A program made the translations under genes and the position numbers. The notes beneath the pieces were generated by a model. The model did not search any database and had not been told where the DNA came from. It worked only from the letters and a program-made list of their open reading frames with translations. Below are positions 1 to 8,075 of a DNA stretch of 25,155 nt, in pieces (position 1 is the first letter of the stretch; every line of letters starts with the position of its first letter). This DNA is from DAOSCP01 sp035379625 (GTDB taxonomy: Bacteria; Bacteroidota; Ignavibacteria; Ignavibacteriales; DAOSCP01): contig DAOSVM010000036.1 of NCBI GenBank assembly GCA_035379625.1, positions 1-25,155 of the forward strand, given 5' to 3'.

Positions 1-336
1 AATTATGGTTTTTCTGGTGGAGAAAAAAAGAAAAATGAAATTTTCCAACTTTTATTCTTGGAACCAAAGTTAGCAATTCTTGATGAAACCGATTCTGGTC
101 TAGATATTGATGCATTAAAAGTTGTCTCTAATGGTGTCAACATTTTCAAAGAACAAAATCCCGAAAGTTCTGTACTTTTAATTACACACTATCAAAGATT
201 ATTAAATTACATAGTACCAGATTTTATTCACGTCCTTGTTAATGGTAAAATTGTTAAATCTGGTGGTAAGGAGCTTGCTCTTGAATTAGAAGAAAAAGGA
301 TACGATTGGGTAAAAGAAGAATTAGAAAAGGTGTAA
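1..336 (+). CDS. sufC: SufC, Fe-S cluster assembly ATPase (5' end missing)
   Basis: The reading frame is open from base 1, so the gene begins outside the window; about 111 C-terminal residues are visible. They contain the ABC signature (GFSGGEKKKNE, bases 10-42), the Walker B/D-loop stretch LAILDETDSGLDID and the switch histidine in LLITHYQRLL. SufC is the cytoplasmic ATPase of the SufBCD scaffold that builds Fe-S clusters. The stop is 3 bp before sufD, and sufD, sufS, sufU and a sufT-like gene follow, which fits SufC over other ABC ATPases. A TTG at base 58 is an internal leucine, not the start. sufB is probably just upstream, outside the window. Confidence 0.95.
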   Translation, partial: NYGFSGGEKKKNEIFQLLFLEPKLAILDETDSGLDIDALKVVSNGVNIFKEQNPESSVLLITHYQRLLNYIVPDFIHVLVNGKIVKSGGKELALELEEKGYDWVKEELEKV

Positions 337-339
337 TAT

Positions 340-1638
340 ATGAATAACGTTAAATATTTAAATTACATAAATTATTTAAATGAAGCATTTAATTCTTTAT
401 TGCCTAAACTAAATGAATTTAATAATGAATTTTTGCTAAATGTGAAAAAAGATGCAATAAGAAATTTTAATAAATTTTATTTTCCGAATATAAAAGTGGA
501 AGATTGGCGTTATTTGCCAATTGACACTTTACTACAAAATAAATATGAACCATTGCAAATATTGAAATTAAATGATTATTTATATAACACTGACTTTCAT
601 CCAACAGGTAGTAAAATTGTATTAAAAAATGGTAAAATTGTTGAACAAGAAATAAAAAATAAAAGAATTAAAATAAATTCATTTGTTGAAGCAATTACTT
701 CTGATTATAAAGTGTTAGAAGCAAATTATACAAAATATTCTACAATAGATTCTGGCTTTGCAGCTTTGAATGTTGCGTTTGCATTAAATGGAATTTATAT
801 AAATATACCTGATAAAACAATTTTGGAAGAAAATATAAATTTAGTTTTTCTTTCTGGCGATACAGAACATAATTTATATCTACCAATTCGTAATTTTATA
901 CATGTTGGTGATAATTGTGAAGTGAATATTGTATTTTTATACCAGGGACAAAAAGGTAAAGAATATCTGAATTCTGTTTTTAATAATTTAATTATTGGTA
1001 AAAACTCTTTTGTAAAAATATTTGAAATAGATTTAGAAAGTGAAAATTCTCATCACATAAATAAAACTCAAATTAGATCAAATTTTGGTTCTCAAATTTC
1101 TCATTACAGATTTTCACTCGATGGGAAAATTTTAAGAAATGATACAAATGTAATAATGGATGGGAAAGAAGTAACAGCTAATTTATATGGTATAATTATT
1201 GCAGCGGATAAACAAGTATATGATAATCATACAATGATAGACCATGCTCTTCCTAATTGCTTTAGTAACGAAGTTTATAAAAGTGTACTTTTAAATGAAG
1301 CAAAGAATGTTTTCAATGGGAAGATAATTGTTAGAAAAGATGCGCAAAAAACAAATGCATATCAGCAAAATAAAAATTTATTGCTATCAAATAATGCGGT
1401 TGTAGATGCCAAGCCCCAATTAGAAATATTTGCCGATGATGTTAAATGTACTCACGGTGCAACAGTAGGTCAATTAGATAAAGATGGGTTATTCTATTTA
1501 CAATCAAGAGGTATTTCTAAAGATAAAGCAACACAAATACTAGTACACGCTTTTGCAAATGAAATATTTGAAGAAATTAAAGATGATTATCTAAACGATT
1601 ACTTAAAAAATAAAATTAACCAAAAAATACAATTTTAA
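340..1638 (+). CDS. sufD: SufD, Fe-S cluster assembly scaffold subunit
   Basis: This 432-residue protein belongs to the SufB/SufD family. The C-terminal third carries the family core: a beta-helical stretch followed by VKCTHGATVGQLD, then GLFYLQSRGIS and a final helix (ATQILVHAFANEIFEEI). The VEDWRYLPI motif near residue 60 is typical of SufD N-termini. SufD pairs with SufB and is powered by SufC in the SufBC2D complex. It starts 3 bp after sufC and its stop is 1 bp before the sufS start, indicating one transcript. SufD is preferred over SufB because of its length and its position after sufC. Confidence 0.93.
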   Translation: MNNVKYLNYINYLNEAFNSLLPKLNEFNNEFLLNVKKDAIRNFNKFYFPNIKVEDWRYLPIDTLLQNKYEPLQILKLNDYLYNTDFHPTGSKIVLKNGKIVEQEIKNKRIKINSFVEAITSDYKVLEANYTKYSTIDSGFAALNVAFALNGIYINIPDKTILEENINLVFLSGDTEHNLYLPIRNFIHVGDNCEVNIVFLYQGQKGKEYLNSVFNNLIIGKNSFVKIFEIDLESENSHHINKTQIRSNFGSQISHYRFSLDGKILRNDTNVIMDGKEVTANLYGIIIAADKQVYDNHTMIDHALPNCFSNEVYKSVLLNEAKNVFNGKIIVRKDAQKTNAYQQNKNLLLSNNAVVDAKPQLEIFADDVKCTHGATVGQLDKDGLFYLQSRGISKDKATQILVHAFANEIFEEIKDDYLNDYLKNKINQKIQF

Positions 1639-1639
1639 T

Positions 1640-2872
1640 ATGAAAAACTATATTAAAAAAAATATTGATAAAATTCGTTCTGATTTCCCTATATTGAACA
1701 AATTACAAAATAACAAACCAATAATTTATTTTGATAATGCAGCTACTACTCAAAAACCACAGGTTGTAATTGATTCATTAAAGGAATATTACGAAAATTA
1801 TAACGCTAATATCCATAGAGGTGTTTATTATCTTAGTCAGAAAGCAACAGAAAAATATGAAGAAACCAGAAATATTGTTAAAAATTTCATTAATGCGCAA
1901 TTTGATGAAGAAATTGTTTTTACAAAAGGGGCTACAGATTCCTTAAACTTACTGGCTTATTCTTTAGCAAGAACTTATCTGAAAGAAGGGGATGAAGTAA
2001 TTATTTCACACATGGAACATCATGCAAACATTGTCCCTTGGCAAGAATTGGTAAAATATTATGGAATTAAATTAGTAGTTCTACCAGTTGACGATAACGG
2101 TGAGTTAATATTAAGTAAGTTAGAAGATTTAATTACTTATAAAACGAAAATTATTTCAATAGTGCATATTTCAAATTCATTAGGAACAATAAATCCAATT
2201 GAAGAAATTATAAAAAAAGCACATGAGTTTGATATAAAAGTTATTGTTGATGCATCACAATCTATCCAACATACAAAAATAGATGTTCAAAAATTGGATT
2301 GTGATTTCCTTGTTTTTTCTGGTCATAAAATTTACGGCCCAACTGGTACTGGAGTTCTTTATGGAAAGAAAAAATATCTTAAGGAAATGGTACCTTATCA
2401 GACTGGTGGCGATATGATTTTGAATGTTACACTTGAAAAAACAATATTTAACGATATCCCAAATAAATTTGAAGCAGGAACACCAAATATCGAAGGTATT
2501 ATTGGATTAGGCGAAGCTATTAAGTACTTTCAAAAATATTCTATTGATGATATTTATGAATATGAGAAAGAACTTCTGAATTATGCTACAAATAAAGTTC
2601 TCGAAATTGATGGGATAAAAATTATAGGTACAAGTAAAAATAAAGCATCTGTTTTATCATTATATTCTGATGTTGTGCATCCACATGATTTAGGAACATT
2701 ATTGGATGAGCAAAATATTTGTATTAGAGCAGGCCATCATTGTACACAACCTATTATGCAAAGATTTGGAATTCCTGCAACAGCAAGAGCATCATTCGCT
2801 TTTTACAACACTATCGAAGAAATTGAGCAATTTATTGAAGCGTTAAATAAATCAATAAAATTATTTTTATAA
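1640..2872 (+). CDS. sufS: SufS, cysteine desulfurase
   Basis: This 410-residue class V aminotransferase matches the usual SufS length. The PLP-binding lysine is K230 in FSGHKIYGPTGTG. The catalytic persulfide cysteine is C368 in RAGHHCTQP, set in the short loop typical of SufS (group II) rather than IscS. The N-terminal YFDNAATTQKP and the HMEHHANIVPW block are also characteristic. It removes sulfur from cysteine and passes it on for cluster building. With sufU directly downstream, SufU is the likely sulfur acceptor in place of SufE. Confidence 0.96.
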   Translation: MKNYIKKNIDKIRSDFPILNKLQNNKPIIYFDNAATTQKPQVVIDSLKEYYENYNANIHRGVYYLSQKATEKYEETRNIVKNFINAQFDEEIVFTKGATDSLNLLAYSLARTYLKEGDEVIISHMEHHANIVPWQELVKYYGIKLVVLPVDDNGELILSKLEDLITYKTKIISIVHISNSLGTINPIEEIIKKAHEFDIKVIVDASQSIQHTKIDVQKLDCDFLVFSGHKIYGPTGTGVLYGKKKYLKEMVPYQTGGDMILNVTLEKTIFNDIPNKFEAGTPNIEGIIGLGEAIKYFQKYSIDDIYEYEKELLNYATNKVLEIDGIKIIGTSKNKASVLSLYSDVVHPHDLGTLLDEQNICIRAGHHCTQPIMQRFGIPATARASFAFYNTIEEIEQFIEALNKSIKLFL

Positions 2873-2886
2873 AATCGGGTGGTAGG

Positions 2887-3339
2887 ATGAATGATATAAA
2901 TGATTTATACCAACAAATGATATTGGATCATAATAAAAGTCCGAGAAATTTTAAAAAACTTGAAAATTACACGCATTTTGCTAAGGGACATAATCCGTTG
3001 TGCGGTGACGAAATTGATATATATGTTTTAATCGAAAATAACGTGATTAAAGATATAAGTTTTCAAGGTCAAGGTTGTGCAGTATCTAAATCAAGTGCAT
3101 CTATTATGACAACACTATTAAAGGGAAAAACACTTGAAGAAGCAGAAGAAATTTATGAAAATTTTCATAAAATTGTGACTTCAAAAATTGATGATAATAT
3201 AAACCTTGATGAAATGGGAAAGTTAGCAGTTTTTGCAGGGGTTAGAAAATATCCAACACGTGTAAAATGTGCTACTTTAGCTTGGCATACTTATGAAAAT
3301 GCTAAAAATGGCGAAAAAGAAATTACAATTACTGAATAG
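2887..3339 (+). CDS. sufU: SufU, sulfur acceptor/transfer protein for SufS
   Basis: This 150-residue NifU/IscU-fold protein has the SufU ligand set C39, D41, C64 and C128 (in NPLCGDE, GQGCAVS and RVKCATL). It also has the insertion between the second and third cysteines that separates SufU from IscU. In the best-studied systems SufU binds zinc and accepts persulfide sulfur from SufS. It lies 14 bp after sufS, with a G-rich ribosome binding site (GGTGGTAGG) abutting the ATG, inside the suf operon. No sufE is seen in the visible part of the operon. Confidence 0.94.
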   Translation: MNDINDLYQQMILDHNKSPRNFKKLENYTHFAKGHNPLCGDEIDIYVLIENNVIKDISFQGQGCAVSKSSASIMTTLLKGKTLEEAEEIYENFHKIVTSKIDDNINLDEMGKLAVFAGVRKYPTRVKCATLAWHTYENAKNGEKEITITE

Positions 3340-3348
3340 GAGGAAAAT

Positions 3349-3696
3349 ATGATTGAACCATCCAACACTGTTCTTAATGAACAAGAAAAAGAAAAACTCA
3401 AAGAAGAAGTTATAAATATGTTGAAAACATGCTACGATCCTGAAATACCTGTAAATATTTATGACTTAGGTATGATTTATGAAGTAGAAATATATGATGA
3501 TGCTAATGTATATATCAAAATGACTTTAACAACTCCTATGTGCCCTGTTGCTGATACTTTACCAAATGAAGTCAGATATAAAGTTAAATCAATTAACGGT
3601 GTTAAAGATTGTTATGTAGATTTAGTTTGGGACCCTGCTTGGGACAAAAGTATGATGAGCGAAACTGCTAAAATGCAATTAAGTTGGTTGTTTTAA
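3349..3696 (+). CDS. sufT: SufT-like MIP18/DUF59 Fe-S assembly factor
   Basis: This 115-residue single-domain protein has the DUF59 landmarks: CYDPEIPVNIYDLGMIYEV (residues 28-46) with C28 and D30, then TTPMCPVAD with the conserved C65, and WDPAWDKSMMSE near the end. Members of this family (SufT, and the MIP18 part of cytosolic assembly factors) help mature or deliver Fe-S clusters; the exact step is less settled than for SufS or SufU. A strong AGGAGG site precedes the ATG. It is the last suf gene and is followed 2 bp later by a terminator. Confidence 0.88.
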   Translation: MIEPSNTVLNEQEKEKLKEEVINMLKTCYDPEIPVNIYDLGMIYEVEIYDDANVYIKMTLTTPMCPVADTLPNEVRYKVKSINGVKDCYVDLVWDPAWDKSMMSETAKMQLSWLF

Positions 3697-3697
3697 T

Positions 3698-3730
3698 AAA
3701 AAAAGATGCCCTTTCGAGCATCTTTTTTTA
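3698..3730. terminator. Bidirectional terminator between suf operon and thrS
   Basis: A run of A, the stem AGATGC/GCATCT around a CCTTTCGA loop, then a run of T. The stem extends into the A/T runs, so it works read from either strand. It sits 1 bp after the sufT-like stop and 4 bp from the thrS stop on the other strand, so it serves both convergent genes. Confidence 0.9.
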
Positions 3731-3734
3731 TAGA

Positions 3735-5660
3735 TTAAATCTCAATTGATTTAGTTTGAATTTTATTTGTCAATAGTTCAATAAATTCATTTACACTCAT
3801 TGAACCAATGTCACCTTTTTTATGAACTCTTACTGAAATATTATTATTTGACTGTTCTTTTTCACCAATTACACACATATAAGGAACCTTTTTAATTTCC
3901 CATTCACGAATTTTATAACCAACTTTTTCTGATCTTTCATCAAGTTCAACTTCTAAGCTAGCATCTTTCAATTGGTTATATATATTAGATGCATAACTGT
4001 GGAATTTTTCAGAGACAGGAATAATTACTACTTGTGTAGGAGCTAACCATAATGGGAAATTTCCAGCAAAGTGTTCAATAAGAATACCAATAAATCGTTC
4101 TAATGAACCTAAAATAGCTCTATGGAGCATCACAGGATGATGTTTTTGACCGTCTTCACCAATATAAGTTGCACCTAATCTGACAGGTAAATTAAAATCA
4201 ACTTGTATAGTTCCTAATTGCCATAAACGTCCTAAAGAATCTTTCAAGGTGAATTCTAATTTTGGCCCATAAAATGCGCCTTCGCCCGGATTTAATTTAT
4301 AACTTAAATTTGCTGCTTTACAAGCTGATTCTAATGCTGCTTCTGCTTTATCCCAAACTTCATCTGAGCCAACTCTTTTTTCTGGTCTAGTAGCAAATTT
4401 TACTATAATATCATTAAATCCAAAGTCTGAATACATTTTTTTCAATAAGTCTGTGAAACTTTTAACTTCACTTTCAATTTGTTCTTCTGTACAAAAGATA
4501 TGAGCGTCGTCTTGAACAAAACCTCTTACACGCATAATTCCATGCAAACTTCCTGAAGGTTCATTTCTGACACACGAACCAAATTCAGCAAGTCTTAAAG
4601 GTAAATCTTTATATGATTTCAATCCCTGATTGAAAATTTGAATATGTCCGGGGCAGTTCATTGGTTTTACAGCAAATTCTCTTTTTTCAGATTCTGTTAT
4701 AAACATATTTTCTTTGTATTTATCCCAATGCCCGGATTTTTCCCATAGAACTTTTGACATTATTGAAGGCGTATTAACTTCTTGATAACCATTTTTTTCA
4801 AGATATCCGCGTACAAATTGTTGCAATTTCCTGTATATTTTCCATCCATTAGGATGCCAAAAAATCATACCTGGCATATCTTCTTGAAGATGGAATAAAT
4901 CTAATTGTCTACCTAAAACTCGATGATCTCGTTTTTTGGCTTCTTCTAAAAATGTTAAGTAATCATCTAACATTTTCTTTTTCGGGAAAGTAATACCATA
5001 AATTCTTTGTAATTGTTTATTCTTAGAGTCACCTCGCCAATATGAACCGGATACACTTAATAATTTAACAAATTTAATCTTTCCAGTTGATGGTAAATGT
5101 GGGCCAGTACATAAATCTACAAAATCACCTTCGTAATAAATTGATATAGGTTTATCAGTTTCATCTAATTCTGAAATAATTTCTATTTTGTATTGATCGC
5201 CAATTTCCTCAAAAAACTTTAATGCATCTTGTTTAGACAATTCTTTCCTAATAAACTTAGAATCTTTTTGTGCTAATTCAAGCATTTTAGCTTCAATTTT
5301 TGGTAAGTCTTCTTCTGTTAATTTTGTATCAATATCGATATCATAATAAAAGCCATTTTCGATAGCTGGTCCTACACCAAATTTTGCTTCTGGATATAAT
5401 GATTTAATTGCGTGTGCCATTAAATGTGATGATGAATGCCAATAAGTATGTTTTCCTCTTTCATCATCAAATTTTAAAAATTTAATTGTGCAATCTTCAG
5501 TAATAGGAGTTGATAAATCTTTTTCTATATCGTTAATAACTGCTACTAAAACATCTTCAGCCAATTTGGGAGAAATCGATTGTGCAACTTCATAAGCACT
5601 TATACCTGAAGGATATTCTTTACTATTTCCATCAGGAAATGTGATTTTAATATTAGACAT
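3735..5660 (-). CDS. thrS: Threonyl-tRNA synthetase
   Basis: This 641-residue protein has full ThrRS architecture. A TGS domain covers residues 1-62. The editing (SAD) domain has H75 and H79 in HSSSHLMAHA and the downstream DLCTGPHLPS. The class II catalytic core has motif 2-like RNEPSGSLHGIMRVRGF and the zinc-binding MNCPGH. The C-terminal anticodon-binding domain starts near LAPTQVVIIPVSE. The enzyme charges tRNA-Thr and removes mischarged serine. The start codon ATG at 5658-5660 has only a weak upstream AGG. No T-box-like leader is visible in the 105 bp upstream. It appears to be transcribed alone. Confidence 0.98.
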   Translation of the reverse strand: MSNIKITFPDGNSKEYPSGISAYEVAQSISPKLAEDVLVAVINDIEKDLSTPITEDCTIKFLKFDDERGKHTYWHSSSHLMAHAIKSLYPEAKFGVGPAIENGFYYDIDIDTKLTEEDLPKIEAKMLELAQKDSKFIRKELSKQDALKFFEEIGDQYKIEIISELDETDKPISIYYEGDFVDLCTGPHLPSTGKIKFVKLLSVSGSYWRGDSKNKQLQRIYGITFPKKKMLDDYLTFLEEAKKRDHRVLGRQLDLFHLQEDMPGMIFWHPNGWKIYRKLQQFVRGYLEKNGYQEVNTPSIMSKVLWEKSGHWDKYKENMFITESEKREFAVKPMNCPGHIQIFNQGLKSYKDLPLRLAEFGSCVRNEPSGSLHGIMRVRGFVQDDAHIFCTEEQIESEVKSFTDLLKKMYSDFGFNDIIVKFATRPEKRVGSDEVWDKAEAALESACKAANLSYKLNPGEGAFYGPKLEFTLKDSLGRLWQLGTIQVDFNLPVRLGATYIGEDGQKHHPVMLHRAILGSLERFIGILIEHFAGNFPLWLAPTQVVIIPVSEKFHSYASNIYNQLKDASLEVELDERSEKVGYKIREWEIKKVPYMCVIGEKEQSNNNISVRVHKKGDIGSMSVNEFIELLTNKIQTKSIEI

Positions 5661-5765
5661 TTTTATAACCTATTTTTTTATTATAAAACAATAAATTTAC
5701 AAAAAAATCGAGTAAAATAAAACAACTTAGAAGATAATATGCGATAAGTTCAAATTATAATGTTA

Positions 5766-6392
5766 TCAAAATAAAGTAATTTCCTCATCCGTGAATTCAA
5801 AAATGTCAGCATTGTTGTATTTTACATTGTTAACTTTCGGTGAAACTTTTCTAAAATTTAACTGAAATTCATCATTTTTTATGTAAGTATTATAAAATTC
5901 ATTAAATGTAACATCGTCATTTAGCCAGATGTTTAACAATTCTTCTCTAATAATTAGTGGCATCCTGTTATGAATAAATTCAATGAATTTAAAAGCTGGT
6001 TTTGTTATAATGGATAACGTCTCTTCTTTAGCATTGTATAAGGAAGCTAAAAGTGAGAATTTACTTTCGGTATTAATGAAATAAGGCTGTTTTTTATTAT
6101 TTAGTTTTGCCCATTCAAAGTATCCACTTGATATTACAACAGACCTAATATATTTTTTTTGTAATAAACTCTTCTCAAGTATTGTTTCTATACGTGTATT
6201 AAAATTTAAAATATTGTTTAATTTTATTCCCCAAAAGGCAGTGATAATATTTTCTTTTTCGGGTAATAAAATTGGTACTTTATTTTGTGGAGCGATATTA
6301 TAATTTGGTAATAAAATACTACCTATAATTTGTTTATGGAAATATTCTTCAAGTTCATCGATGCTTGAAATAATTGTAATTCTGCAACACAT
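5766..6392 (-). CDS. SRAP-domain (YedK/HMCES-type) abasic-site DNA-protein crosslinking protein
   Basis: This 208-residue protein shows the SRAP signature: a Cys directly after the initiator Met (MCCR), NTRIET (usual form NARxET), GYFEW with the conserved glutamate, and HNRMPLII containing the active-site histidine. Known members expose Cys2 by Met removal and form a thiazolidine crosslink with abasic sites in single-stranded DNA, shielding them at forks. The third residue is Cys here instead of the common Gly, which is unusual. It is on the minus strand, divergent from tRNA-Asn. No SOS-type operator was recognised upstream. The family is firm; activity is inferred. Confidence 0.88.
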   Translation of the reverse strand: MCCRITIISSIDELEEYFHKQIIGSILLPNYNIAPQNKVPILLPEKENIITAFWGIKLNNILNFNTRIETILEKSLLQKKYIRSVVISSGYFEWAKLNNKKQPYFINTESKFSLLASLYNAKEETLSIITKPAFKFIEFIHNRMPLIIREELLNIWLNDDVTFNEFYNTYIKNDEFQLNFRKVSPKVNNVKYNNADIFEFTDEEITLF

Positions 6393-6423
6393 AAAAAAAA
6401 CCTATAAAATTTTAAAATTTTTC

Positions 6424-6452
6424 TTGACAAGCGAACAAAAATTTATTATATT
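6424..6452 (+). promoter_or_regulatory. Sigma-70-like promoter for tRNA-Asn
   Basis: A perfect TTGACA (6424-6429), a 17-bp spacer and TATATT (6447-6452) stand 26 bp upstream of the mature tRNA 5' end. The -35 box lies in the palindrome CTTGACAAG, so the other strand offers TTGTCA. That could be a weak -35 for the divergent SRAP gene, with TATAGG (6401-6406) as its -10 and an almost leaderless start. The tRNA promoter is well supported by match and spacing; the divergent one is speculative. Confidence 0.75.
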
Positions 6453-6478
6453 AGTATTTCAAATTTTGAAAAATATGA

Positions 6479-6552
6479 TCCGGCTTAGCTCAGTTGGTTA
6501 GAGCATCTGACTGTTAATCAGAGGGTCGCAGGTTCAAGTCCTGCAGCCGGAG
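6479..6552 (+). tRNA. tRNA-Asn(GTT)
   Basis: A complete 74-nt cloverleaf can be drawn. The acceptor stem is TCCGGCT with AGCCGGA and discriminator G. The D arm is GCTC/GAGC with a GG-containing loop. The anticodon stem is TCTGA/TCAGA with loop CTGTTAA (anticodon GTT), and the T arm is GCAGG/CCTGC with loop TTCAAGT. The terminal CCA is not encoded. The tRNA reads AAC/AAU codons. It has its own promoter and terminator and stands alone. Confidence 0.98.
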
Positions 6553-6553
6553 C

Positions 6554-6587
6554 AAAAATCCTTAAAGTTTCTTTAAGGATTTTTTTA
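6554..6587. terminator. Terminator after tRNA-Asn, probably also serving rsmI
   Basis: The stem AATCCTTAAAG/CTTTAAGGATT with a TTT loop is followed by a run of T on the plus strand and preceded by five A, so it can act on both strands. It begins 2 nt after the tRNA and lies 21 bp beyond the rsmI stop on the minus strand. Confidence 0.88.
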
Positions 6588-6607
6588 TTTTAAAAAAGTA
6601 TAAATTA

Positions 6608-7294
6608 TCATTTATTTCCACGATTATCAATAATTAAAACAAATTCACCTTTCAAATTCTTTTCAGTTGCTATTTTATAAATTTCTTTTATTGTTCCTCT
6701 AAAATAAAATTCATTTTCCTTTGTTAATTCATATGCAAGAACAACATATGTATTAGGATGAAAATTTTGTGAGATTTCTGATAAAAGTTTTTGTAATCTG
6801 TAAGGTGTTTCCATCAAAACAATTACATCTTTAATTTTAGAAATTTTTTTTAATTCATTTTTTCTCATTTCATTTTTAGCAGAAAGCCAACCGAAGAAAT
6901 AAAATTTGTTAATTTTAAATCCTGCTCCGCTTAAAGCTTGAATAACAGAATTAGCTCCCGGGATAGGAATAACTCTAATATTGTTATTTAATGCTAAAGT
7001 AACAAGATAATTACCTGGATCAGAAAATAAAGGAGTGCCGCAATCGGAAATTAAAGCTAAGTTTCTGCCATTTTTTAATAAATTAATTATTTCATTAGAA
7101 TTTTCTTTTTCGTTATGCTCATTTACTTGGAGGAGTTCTTTTTCTATTTTATAATAGCTCAGTAATCTTCTAGCAATTTTATATTCTTCGCATATAATAT
7201 AATCTACTTCTTGTAATATTTTGAGTGCTCTTAATGTAATGTCATCGTAATTACCAATGGGTGTTGAAACTAAGAATAATTTGCCGGAATTCAA
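6608..7294 (-). CDS. rsmI: RsmI-family 16S rRNA (cytidine-2'-O)-methyltransferase
   Basis: This 228-residue protein has the tetrapyrrole-methylase-type SAM fold of RsmI. The N-terminus is LFLVSTPIGNYDDITLRAL, followed by CEEYKIARRLL, ISDCGTPLFSDPGNYLV and IPGANSVIQALSGAGF. The known enzyme methylates the 2'-OH of C1402 in 16S rRNA. Two departures are visible. The usual CEDTR motif is CEEYK, and the protein ends after the catalytic domain, so it lacks the C-terminal extension of the roughly 285-residue E. coli protein. Short forms occur in relatives of this lineage. A paralogous methylase with another target cannot be excluded. Confidence 0.82.
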   Translation of the reverse strand: MNSGKLFLVSTPIGNYDDITLRALKILQEVDYIICEEYKIARRLLSYYKIEKELLQVNEHNEKENSNEIINLLKNGRNLALISDCGTPLFSDPGNYLVTLALNNNIRVIPIPGANSVIQALSGAGFKINKFYFFGWLSAKNEMRKNELKKISKIKDVIVLMETPYRLQKLLSEISQNFHPNTYVVLAYELTKENEFYFRGTIKEIYKIATEKNLKGEFVLIIDNRGNK

Positions 7295-7388
7295 ATTATT
7301 ATTCCTTTTTAGTATTAATAAAAAAAAATATGTATCTTTTAAAATAATTAATTTTTTTTTAATTACCTATTTACAAGGGATTATATAA

Positions 7389-8075
7389 ATGGAAAATATA
7401 ATATTTTTACCAGGATTAAGTAAACAAATTGAAAATTTTACTAAAAAATTTCAATTTGAAAATAAAAAAATTCTGATAGTTGGTCCAAATTCTGCTAACA
7501 TTGCCAAAGCTTTTAGTGAAAGTAATGAAATTGAAATTATTATGGAAGATTATGAAAGTTTTATTGAAACGATGGATGAAGCAAGAAATTTAAAGAATGT
7601 CAAAGTTAAGATGATGGAGTATACAAATACAGATTACGAAAAAAAATATTTTGATATAATTTATAGCCAAGCTGCAATATCAAAACATGATAGAAATAAA
7701 ATATTAAAAGAAATTAAAAGAATATCAAAGAATGATGCAATTTATTCCATAGGTGAAATTGTTACGCTTCAAAAACCAATACCAAAATTTGTTGAGGATA
7801 TATATTTTATAAATGATTTAGAACCTTTATTTAAGGATGAAATTGAAGAATATTATAAGAAAAATGGATTTACTATTGAAGAAAAAGATGATTTGTCTTT
7901 TACTTTAAAAAAATTCTATGAATTATGTTTGAATTTGACTGAGAATTTGGATGACAAAGAATATAAAGAATTGAAAACTAGACTTTATCACGAATCAAAT
8001 TCATTTCTAAAATTTGGTGGTGATAAATATATGGGATATTATAGTTTTTTATTGAGGAGGAGTGATGCAAATTAA
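7389..8075 (+). CDS. Uncharacterised protein with a degenerate class I SAM-methyltransferase fold
   Basis: This 228-residue protein has no recognised name. Residues 27-45 (KKILIVGPNSANIAKAF) look like the first strand and glycine loop of a Rossmann methyltransferase, but the loop is GPNSAN instead of GxGxG. Residues 90-125 (YFDIIYSQAAISKH, then a helix and NDAIYSIGEI) fit the motif IV strand and post-motif helix. The C-terminal 70 residues are charged and helical. The start ATG at 7389 has an AAGGGA site upstream. Its last 11 bases overlap the next gene, so the two are co-translated; a helper or partner role for the RNA methyltransferase is a guess. Confidence 0.7.
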   Translation: MENIIFLPGLSKQIENFTKKFQFENKKILIVGPNSANIAKAFSESNEIEIIMEDYESFIETMDEARNLKNVKVKMMEYTNTDYEKKYFDIIYSQAAISKHDRNKILKEIKRISKNDAIYSIGEIVTLQKPIPKFVEDIYFINDLEPLFKDEIEEYYKKNGFTIEEKDDLSFTLKKFYELCLNLTENLDDKEYKELKTRLYHESNSFLKFGGDKYMGYYSFLLRRSDAN

